Part shown: in pieces, positions 43,712 through 50,800 of the stretch
Position numbering within the stretch: the stretch's first letter is position 1
Layout: every line of letters starts with the position of its first letter
Origin: Fredinandcohnia onubensis
GTDB lineage: Bacteria; Bacillota; Bacilli; Bacillales; Bacillaceae_L
Direction of reading: 5' to 3'
Length of the DNA stretch: 64,000 nucleotides
Assembly: GCF_031181385.1 (NCBI RefSeq)
Contig: NZ_JAPSKV010000001.1
Coordinates: forward strand, 434,001 to 498,000
Notes under the pieces: generated by a model
Databases searched by the model: none
What the model was told of the DNA's origin: nothing
Seen by the model: only the letters and a program-made list of their open reading frames with translations
Program-made: the position numbers and the translations under genes

Positions 43712-43945
43712 TTAATTAACACCCACCATAGAACCACAAACCTTTGCATATGCTTTTTCAAGATTCCCCAATAAATCCTTCCGAAATATATCACCACATA
43801 TAAAATCATTCGTAATTTCCCTTTTTACTGATGAATAGGCAAATTCTACACTTTTACTAAAAGACAGATTCTGTGATTGTTCAATAGACATTTGGTTAAC
43901 TATTTCTTTTTCGAAATATTCAACAGTTCCAAATAGCACGGTCAC
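43712..43945 (-). CDS. Small unknown protein under c-di-GMP riboswitch control
   Basis: A frame opens at 43984, but AAGGGG precedes a GTG at 43945 by about nine bases, giving a 77-residue protein starting MTVLFGTVEYFEKEIVNQMS. It is soluble-looking, partly helical, with two cysteines (FICGDIF and KVCGS). No family recognised. Its leader on the minus strand holds a c-di-GMP-I aptamer (44105-44188) and then a terminator (44031-44058), so its expression should depend on c-di-GMP. It is the only gene between the riboswitch and a 165-base gap, so it is the regulated target. Confidence 0.65.
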   Translation of the reverse strand: MTVLFGTVEYFEKEIVNQMSIEQSQNLSFSKSVEFAYSSVKREITNDFICGDIFRKDLLGNLEKAYAKVCGSMVGVN

Positions 43946-44030
43946 GATAAACAGCCCCTTTTTATATAGAATTGTGGCTACCACACTAATTTATAATTAC
44001 AGATTGTTGATAGCTTTTTATAAAAATAAT

Positions 44031-44058
44031 AAAAAAATCCACCAAAAAGATGGTGGAT
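44031..44058 (-). terminator. Riboswitch expression-platform terminator
   Basis: ATCCACCA / TGGTGGAT (44037-44044 with 44051-44058), 6-base loop; on the minus strand a run of at least six T follows. It lies between the aptamer and the 77-residue gene. Confidence 0.85.
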
Positions 44059-44104
44059 AAATTAAAAAAATGGTTATTTTTAACCAATATATTTATTCAC
44101 AAAC

Positions 44105-44188
44105 TTTTTGGCAACTCGGCGATCATAGTTATCAGAACTTTAGACCCGTAGCTTTGCGTCCTTACCTTTCGATAAGTTTGCCTTTTTC
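44105..44188 (-). promoter_or_regulatory. c-di-GMP-I (GEMM) riboswitch aptamer, minus strand
   Basis: Read on the minus strand: GGCAAAC at 44182, GAAA tetraloop hairpin (CTTATC-GAAA-GGTAAG), the invariant GGACGCAAAGCTACGGG, a variable stem, then CGCCGAGTTGCC ending at 44110. P1 is GGCAA / TTGCC (44178-44182 with 44110-44114). GACGCAAAGC plus the tetraloop receptor is diagnostic of the c-di-GMP-I class. A terminator follows, then the 77-residue gene. Confidence 0.9.
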
Positions 44189-44403
44189 AATTTTTGTCAA
44201 TAGTTTTAAAATACTAATTTAATAATAAAATGAAAGTAGTGGTTTTTCAACAAATTTCAACAAAATACGATTTCATACCCTAAAAATAGATAATTATACC
44301 TATAACAAGGGTTGGATACCTTGGTGAACCTACCAAGTTAAAATAATCGTTTCAATGGATTAACATGTACAAGGGATCGAAATTTTAAGTCTAACAAAAA
44401 TTA

Positions 44404-44428
44404 AAATGGCCACTATAAAAGTAGCCAT
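44404..44428 (-). terminator. Hairpin downstream of the broken STAS-like gene
   Basis: ATGGC-ACT / AGT-GCCAT arms (44406-44428) with AAAATT/TTTTAATTTT on the minus-strand 3' side. It probably ended the transcript of the degraded minus-strand gene. Confidence 0.5.
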
Positions 44429-44550
44429 CTTTCCATGGATATTGATATGACACAAACTAAGCCAACTTACACTTCAAACCCTTCTACTAATTTATTACTT
44501 AAAGGGATTCCGTTCTACACTTTTCTTTTCTTGTTGGTGAGATTCACCAT

Positions 44551-44726
44551 TTAGAACTCCATGATATCAAATACACCTAATGTTTAAAATGCTCAGCCAT
44601 TGTACTATTTATACCTGTGAAATAAACAATAGACCCCATATGGTTTGCCGTGAAAACTATGTTTGTAATGTCGTTTAATCCATCTCTATCAAATGCTTCT
44701 AATTTACTAAAATCAAATAAATCCAT
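44551..44726 (-). pseudogene. Frameshifted STAS-like domain remnant
   Basis: From ATG at 44726 the minus frame reads MDLFDFSKLEAFDRDGLNDI ... GSIVYFTGINSTMAEHFKH and stops at 44577. Adding one T at that stop restores LGVFDIMEF and a stop at 44551. The pattern (DFSKLE-FD..GL..., G--VYFTGI....AEHF..LG-FD) looks like the C-terminal part of a STAS (anti-sigma antagonist) domain. The first strands of the domain are missing, so the gene is truncated as well as frameshifted. Low certainty on family. The 843 bases from 43985 to 44828 otherwise contain the riboswitch, two hairpins and the flaG promoter. Confidence 0.35.
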
Positions 44727-44767
44727 AATTTTTCACAGTGCCACGTAACGAATTTTTTAAATCAACT

Positions 44768-44793
44768 TAAAAAATATCAATTTCCTCCGATAT
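44768..44793 (+). promoter_or_regulatory. SigD promoter of flaG-fliD-fliS-fliT
   Basis: TAAA (44768-44771), 14-base spacer, TCCGATAT (44786-44793), one base from consensus. The flaG start is 35 bases downstream. Confidence 0.7.
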
Positions 44794-44828
44794 AACTTAT
44801 AAAGGCTCGTCGTTTAGGAGGAACTGAT

Positions 44829-45206
44829 ATGTCCATTGATAAAATCTCTTCTAGTACAACGATGAATTTCAACATAGATTACTTTCAACAAAAAAATTCC
44901 CATGAAACTGATAAAAAAGGGGATATCGTGAGGGACAACAAACATGTCCCTTTGTCCCAGAACCTGAATGAAAAGCAAAACTCAAAAGAGAATGTTAAAC
45001 AGGTGATTGATAGTCTGAACAAATTTTTAGAGCCGAATCATACATCTTTAAAGTTTGAGCTGCATGAAGAGCTTAATGAATATTACGTTACGATCGTCAA
45101 TAATGAGACTAGAGAAGTTATTAGAGAGATTCCTTCTAGGAAAATTCTAGATATCTATGCTGCTATGACAGAGTTTCTAGGATTTGTTGTAGATAAAAAG
45201 ATCTAA
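44829..45206 (+). CDS. flaG: Flagellar protein FlaG
   Basis: 125 residues, TTAGGAGGAA before ATG. The FlaG domain is in the C-terminal half: FLEPNHTSLKFELHEELNEYYVTIVNNET as two adjoining pieces, then REVIREIPSRKILDIYAAMTEFLGFVVDK. FlaG is thought to limit filament length. It is operonic with fliD 14 bases downstream. Confidence 0.93.
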   Translation: MSIDKISSSTTMNFNIDYFQQKNSHETDKKGDIVRDNKHVPLSQNLNEKQNSKENVKQVIDSLNKFLEPNHTSLKFELHEELNEYYVTIVNNETREVIREIPSRKILDIYAAMTEFLGFVVDKKI

Positions 45207-45220
45207 GGTGGTGAACACCA

Positions 45221-46789
45221 ATGAATATGAGGATTGGTGGATTAGCAAGTGGAATGGATATTGATTCAATTGTTACTGATTTAATGAAGGCGGAGCGGAT
45301 TCCTTTAAACAAACTGAATCAACAAAAGCAAACCTATGAATGGCAACGTGATCAATATCGTGAGATGAATAAACTTTTAGCAGATTTAGATACAATGGCA
45401 TTTGATATGACACTACAACGAACGTATCAAACGAAGACGGCAACGAGTTCTAACCCAGGGGCTGTTACAGCGACAGCAAATACAACTGCGTCAAATGGGA
45501 ATTATAAAATTAAAGTTGATCAACTTGCAACAGCCGCTACACGAGTTAGTGCAACTGGCATATCCGCAGGAGGTACAAAGATTGACCCAAATAAGGCATT
45601 AAGTACACAATCTTTTGCAGGTGGAAATGATTTTAGTGATTTTACAATCGTCACCTATAATGAGGATGGAACAAGAAAAGCACCTGTAACGTTTCAAATT
45701 GACCCTACTACAGATACACTAAATTCAGTTCTAAAAAAGATAACAGACTCCGATTTAGGAGTACGTGCTTTTTATGATAGTACCTCCGATAAAGTCGTAC
45801 TAGAACGTACAGTTACTGGGGATTTCAATAAGACAGGAGATTCTACTGAGTTTTTGGGAGCCGAAATAGGGTACAACGGTACTACTGCTAGTTTCCTTGC
45901 AAATACCCTACAAATTAAGGCAGGTACTCAACAACCCGATGGGTCTTGGGCCACGAATGAAACCGGCGGGACCAATGCGAAGTTCACATATAACGGAGTT
46001 TTAACGGTTGAGCCAACTAAAAATGAATATACAATAAATGATATTACATTGAAATTCAATGCGGTTACTTCTGGTGAAGAGACTATTTCAGTTTCTCAAA
46101 ATACGGAAGATGCCTTCGATAAAATTGTAAAATTCATTGATAAATATAATGAAATGATTGAAAAAATAAATGGTAAGCTCACGGAAGAGCGCTATCGTGA
46201 TTATCATCCATTGTCTGATGAAGAACGTGAAGCAATGTCAGATAAACAGGCTGAAAAATGGGATAAGATGGCTCAAAGTGGCATATTACGAAATGATTCT
46301 ATTTTATCAAGTGGTCTCAATCAAATGCGGATGGATTTTTATTCACCACTTTCTGGTGCAGAAAGAGGTTTTAGTCAACTGGCTGAAATAGGTATAAAAA
46401 CATCATCCAATTATATGGATAGAGGAAAGTTGCTCATTTCCGATCCCGATAAATTGAAACAAAAGCTCCAAGAAGATCCAAATGCGGTGTATCAATTATT
46501 TGCTGCTGATGGTGCTTCTTATGAAACAACTGGGATTGCGAGACGATTAAGAGATTCTATTAAAGGGACGATTACGAATATCGAGTCTAAGGCTGGTAAA
46601 TCAACGTGGACCACTCAGAAGTACACGATTGGTAAGAACCTCGATCAGTTGGAAGATAGTATCGGCCGATTTGAAGACCGCCTTATCCAAATTGAAGACC
46701 GTTATTGGCGTCAATTCACTGCAATGGAAAAAGCCATTCAGCGAGCCAACCAACAATCTGCGTATTTAATGCAACAATTCAGTTATTAA
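45221..46789 (+). CDS. fliD: Flagellar filament cap protein FliD (HAP2)
   Basis: 522 residues, AAGGTGGTG upstream. N-terminal FliD domain: RIGGLASGMDIDSIVTDLMK, KQTYEWQRDQYREMN. C-terminal domain: coiled segments INGKLTEERYRDYHPLSDEE and ending LDQLEDSIGRFEDRLIQIED ... QFSY. FliD caps the filament and helps flagellin fold into place. It is followed after six bases by fliS. Confidence 0.96.
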   Translation: MNMRIGGLASGMDIDSIVTDLMKAERIPLNKLNQQKQTYEWQRDQYREMNKLLADLDTMAFDMTLQRTYQTKTATSSNPGAVTATANTTASNGNYKIKVDQLATAATRVSATGISAGGTKIDPNKALSTQSFAGGNDFSDFTIVTYNEDGTRKAPVTFQIDPTTDTLNSVLKKITDSDLGVRAFYDSTSDKVVLERTVTGDFNKTGDSTEFLGAEIGYNGTTASFLANTLQIKAGTQQPDGSWATNETGGTNAKFTYNGVLTVEPTKNEYTINDITLKFNAVTSGEETISVSQNTEDAFDKIVKFIDKYNEMIEKINGKLTEERYRDYHPLSDEEREAMSDKQAEKWDKMAQSGILRNDSILSSGLNQMRMDFYSPLSGAERGFSQLAEIGIKTSSNYMDRGKLLISDPDKLKQKLQEDPNAVYQLFAADGASYETTGIARRLRDSIKGTITNIESKAGKSTWTTQKYTIGKNLDQLEDSIGRFEDRLIQIEDRYWRQFTAMEKAIQRANQQSAYLMQQFSY

Positions 46790-46804
46790 GAAGGAGTGAA
46801 GTAT

Positions 46805-47206
46805 ATGGCAATCACTAACCCATATCAAGCATATCAATCGAACTCAGTGTCAACAGCAACACCGGGTGAGCTTACGTTAATGCTCTATAATGGTTGCTTG
46901 AAATTTATAAAACTCTCACGTAAGGCGATTGAAGAAAATAATATTGAGGCAAAAAATACAAACCTTCAAAAGGCGCAAAACATCATTCGTGAGTTTATGG
47001 TTACGTTAAATATGGATGTGGAAATGTCCAAGAACATGATGGTGATGTACGATTATATCAATCGTCAGCTATTGGAAGTAAACTTAAAAAACGACCTCGA
47101 TATTTTAACAGAGGTTGAGGGACTTGTAACTGATTTCCGTGATACGTGGAAAGAAGTTGTTCAAATGGGACGTCAACGTCAGCATTCGCAGGGTGGACAA
47201 GCATAG
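46805..47206 (+). CDS. fliS: Flagellin export chaperone FliS
   Basis: The frame opens at 46796, but AAGGAGTG serves ATG at 46805 giving MAITNPYQAYQSNSV. 133 residues. Landmarks: TATPGELTLMLYNGCLKFIKLS, NLQKAQNIIREFMVTLN, LYDYINRQL-type helix and VTDFRDTWKEV. It binds the flagellin C-terminus before export and also links to FliW. Its TAG overlaps the fliT GTG. Confidence 0.95.
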   Translation: MAITNPYQAYQSNSVSTATPGELTLMLYNGCLKFIKLSRKAIEENNIEAKNTNLQKAQNIIREFMVTLNMDVEMSKNMMVMYDYINRQLLEVNLKNDLDILTEVEGLVTDFRDTWKEVVQMGRQRQHSQGGQA

Positions 47207-47556
47207 TGAATTCAGTTATTACACTCTTTCGCATCACAAAGGAATTACACAGCATGATAACAGAGTCTATTCAACAGGACAAACGTGATGAGGCAATCGA
47301 AAAAATTGCTGGACTGCTTGACGAAAGGGAACGACTCATTAAAGAAGTCCAACCTCCCTATACAGAGGAGGAACGGAAGCTTGGAGCAGAAATCATCCAG
47401 ATGAACGTCTATATTGAAGAAAAACTAGAAGCTCTAAAAAGTGAGATTAAACTAGACCTCACAAATCTTAAAAAACGAAAACACTCCACAACCAAATACG
47501 TTAATCCTTACAATTCAGGACCTTCTGATGGGATGTTTTTTGATAAGAAGAAATAG
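47206..47556 (+). CDS. fliT: Flagellar chaperone FliT
   Basis: GTG at 47206 shares its G with the fliS TAG (translational coupling), with GGGTGG upstream. 116 residues, helical: LFRITKELHSMITESIQQDK, DEAIEKIAGLLDERERLIKE, ending in a basic tail. It is the chaperone of FliD. In B. subtilis the next gene is hpf; here about 15 kb of adhesin and pilus genes lie between. Confidence 0.87.
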   Translation: MNSVITLFRITKELHSMITESIQQDKRDEAIEKIAGLLDERERLIKEVQPPYTEEERKLGAEIIQMNVYIEEKLEALKSEIKLDLTNLKKRKHSTTKYVNPYNSGPSDGMFFDKKK

Positions 47557-47584
47557 AAGGAAATTTATAACGCTTAGTATAATC

Positions 47585-47612
47585 GGGTTATTCTATTTGA
47601 ATGGAATAACCC
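47585..47612 (+). terminator. Hairpin after fliT
   Basis: GGGTTATTC / GAATAACCC (47585-47593 with 47604-47612). The 3' side has no clean T run (ATACTTTATA), so termination efficiency is uncertain. AT-rich candidate -10 elements (TATAAT at 47634 and 47671) lie between it and the riboswitch. Confidence 0.5.
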
Positions 47613-47707
47613 ATACTTTATACCAGATAATAGTATAATGTACCTATTTTCTAAAATAGTATAAAGGTAATATAATAGTAAAGAATTAACAAAAAACCAA
47701 AGTGAAA

Positions 47708-47796
47708 AAGGCAAATTATAGGAAACTATAAGACGCAAAGCCATGGGCCTGACCCACATGATCGTATGATTCATGCGGATGGTAGCCGGTTGCCAC
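47708..47796 (+). promoter_or_regulatory. c-di-GMP-I (GEMM) riboswitch upstream of the FN3 adhesin
   Basis: GGCAA (47710-47714) pairs with TTGCC (47790-47794) as P1. Inside are the P2 hairpin TTATAG-GAAA-CTATAA, the invariant GACGCAAAGCCATGGGCCT, a variable P3 stem, and GGTAGCCGGTTGCC. All class hallmarks (GAAA tetraloop, GACGCAAAGCC, receptor strand) are present. A terminator (47822-47850) lies between it and the adhesin start at 47879. Confidence 0.93.
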
Positions 47797-47821
47797 AAGG
47801 AAACATAGTCTTTTAACCTAT

Positions 47822-47850
47822 GAACCTTGTTAGAGGTTCTTTTTCTTTTG
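47822..47850 (+). terminator. Riboswitch terminator before the adhesin gene
   Basis: GAACCT / AGGTTC (47822-47827 with 47834-47839), then TTTTTCTTTT. It is 30 bases before the ATG, so termination must be relieved for expression. Confidence 0.8.
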
Positions 47851-47878
47851 GCTTTTTTAAGAAAGGTAGGACTATTGG

Positions 47879-50800
47879 ATGAAAAAAAGGATGAGAAGGA
47901 ATGTAGCACTACTTGCATTATTGCTTATGGTTACTCAAGTATTTTTTCCGTTTACCAAAGCTCTAGCAAACAGTAACATGCTTCCTCCTAGTAATCTTGC
48001 ATCTCAACACGCAACGCCTGATGATGTGAAATTGACTTGGAGTGCAGTTTATGGAGCAACCGGGTACAATGTGTACGAAATAACTGAGGGTCAACTTATA
48101 CTAAGGGATAAGGTTACATCTACTAGTTATAATTTGAACAACCTAGCAGAAGGATCTTACAGATATGTTGTATCTACCTTAAGTGGGGAAGGAGAATCTG
48201 GTCCAAGTGCTCCAGTAGAGTTTGATATTGTCTATCCGACCATGGCCCCACCAGTGACTTTGACACACACAATCAGAAATGGGAATGATATTGTCCTTAG
48301 TTGGAGCGAATCTGATTATGCAGAACAATATCATCTTTATGAGATTAAAGAGGATGGTCAAAGAACTTTGCTTACTTCAACAGCTGAAAGATCCTATACG
48401 ATAAGTAATGCTGCTGAAGGTAACTATGAATACGCCGTTTTAGCTGAGAATTCCTTATATGGGGAATCGCCATTATCAACTTCAGTCCAAGTTGATGTTG
48501 TTCATCCTGTAATGAAGACTCCAAGTAACTTTACGTATTCAGTAACGAATGGGAATGATGTCACGTTAAAATGGGATTCAGTTCCTTATGCAACAAACTA
48601 TAAGCTTTATCAGATTAATGCTGAAGGAAAAACCATAATAAGTACATTAACGACTACAACAACAAAATTCACAAATGTAGCCGCAGGCACCTATAAATAC
48701 GAAATCCATTCTTTCAGTGATCGATATGGAGAATCTGCTGGTGAAGACGGTCAACTCAATGTCGTAGTTGATGAAGTGACAATGGCCGCACCAAGTAATT
48801 TTTCATATAAGCTTCAAAACATCAATGATGTCATTTTGACATGGGGAAGTGTACCCTATGCAACTAGTTATAAAATCTACCAACTAAAAGATGGAGAGAA
48901 AACATTAACAAGTACAGTAACTGGTACTAGCGTTACATATGCGAAGGTTCCAGCAGGAGATCATGTGTATGAGATTTACTCATATAGTGACCGTTTTGGT
49001 GAATCTGCAGTAGGGAGTCAAGTTTCGTTTAACGTTGATGAGGTGAAGCTTGCTGCACCAAGTAATTTTACACATAAAATCCAAAACGGTAACGATATCA
49101 TTTTGAACTGGGACAGTACAGCAAATACGACAAGCTATAAAGTGTATCAAGTTATCAATGGTGAAAAGATTTTAAAAAGTGCAATTGCTGGTACAACGAT
49201 TACCTATTCAAATATGCCAGCTGGTGATTATATTTTTGAAGTTCATTCGTTTAGTGATCGATTTGGAGAATCGGTAGAAGCAAGTAGACTTATTTTTACT
49301 CTAGAAGAAATCATCATGGAAAAACCGGCCAATTTCTCATATAAGATTTTAAACGGGAATGATCTCGTCTTTAGCTGGGAAACGGTGCCTTATGCCAACA
49401 ATTATAAAATCTATCAAATTGTTGATGGGAAAAAGGTATTAAAAAGCACAGTGACTGGCACAACGATTTCGTATGTAAATATGCCAGCGGGCGAGTATAC
49501 CTATGAGATTTACGCTTATTCTACAAGATTTGGAGAATCGATAGAAGGAAGTAAAGTATCTATTTCACTCGTACATCCAGCGATGAAGCCGCCTGCGAAT
49601 GTCATTGAAACCATCAAAAATGATACTGATTTTTCATTGAGTTGGGATGCTTCTGAGTATGCAAATAGTTATAGAGTGTACCAAATTGTTGATGGGAAAA
49701 AGGTCTTAAAAAGCAATACCCCAGCTACAAGTGTAACCTATACAAACATGCCGTCCGGGGATTATACGTATGAGGTATATTCTTACTCTTCTCGATTTGG
49801 TGAGTCTGCTGAGGGAACTCAAGTTGCATTTACGTTAAAAGGGAAGACGATGCAGGCGCCTACTGAGCCGACTTATAGCATCGTAAATGGTAATGATATC
49901 AAGCTAAGCTGGAACGCATCAGAATATGCGACTGGCTACAAAATCTATCAAATCGTTGATGGAGCAAAGGTTCTAAAGAATACAACGACCGGTACAGCAA
50001 TCACGTATACGAATCTACCAGAGGGAGAATATCAATATGTCATTCATTCATATTCCTCTTTATTTGGAGAATCGGCAGATAGTGCTAACCTTACCATTCA
50101 GCTCGTACATCCAACCATAAAAGGACCTAGCAATCTAGCATACAAAGTCCAAAATGGGAATGATGTTGTGCTTAATTGGGAAGCAGTGGAGTATGTTGAC
50201 TCTTATAAGATATATGAGATGGTTGATGGGGAAAAGATATTGAAAACTACCGTATCTTCTTTGTCTACGGTTCTCTATAGGGTGCCAGCAGGAGACCATA
50301 CGTATATCGTCCACTCAGTGAGTAACCGTTTTGGTGAGTCTTTAGAAGGAAGTAGCCTGACTATTAAGATGGATGAGCATATCATGGATGCTCCTGAAAA
50401 TCTGACTCATACGATTAGTAACATTAATACAGTTACCTTAAAATGGGATCCTGTCACCTATGCAACTCGATACAAGGTATATCAAATTGTTGATGGTGAG
50501 AGAGTCTTAAAAAGTACATTGACTGGAACAACGGCAAGCTTTAGCAATCTAGCTGAGGGTGAACACAAATACGAGGTCTATTCTTTTAGTGACCGTTTCG
50601 GTGATTCACCAGAAGGTAGTCAAGTATCCGTTGAGATCGTTTATCCAACCATGCTGGCACCAACTAATTTGACATACAAAGTCCTAAACGGCAACGACTT
50701 AGTTTTTAGTTGGGAAGCAGCTGAGAATGCGAATCAATATAAAATATATGAACTAATTGAAGGCGAAAAAGTACTAAAGGCTACAGTGCCATCATTATCT

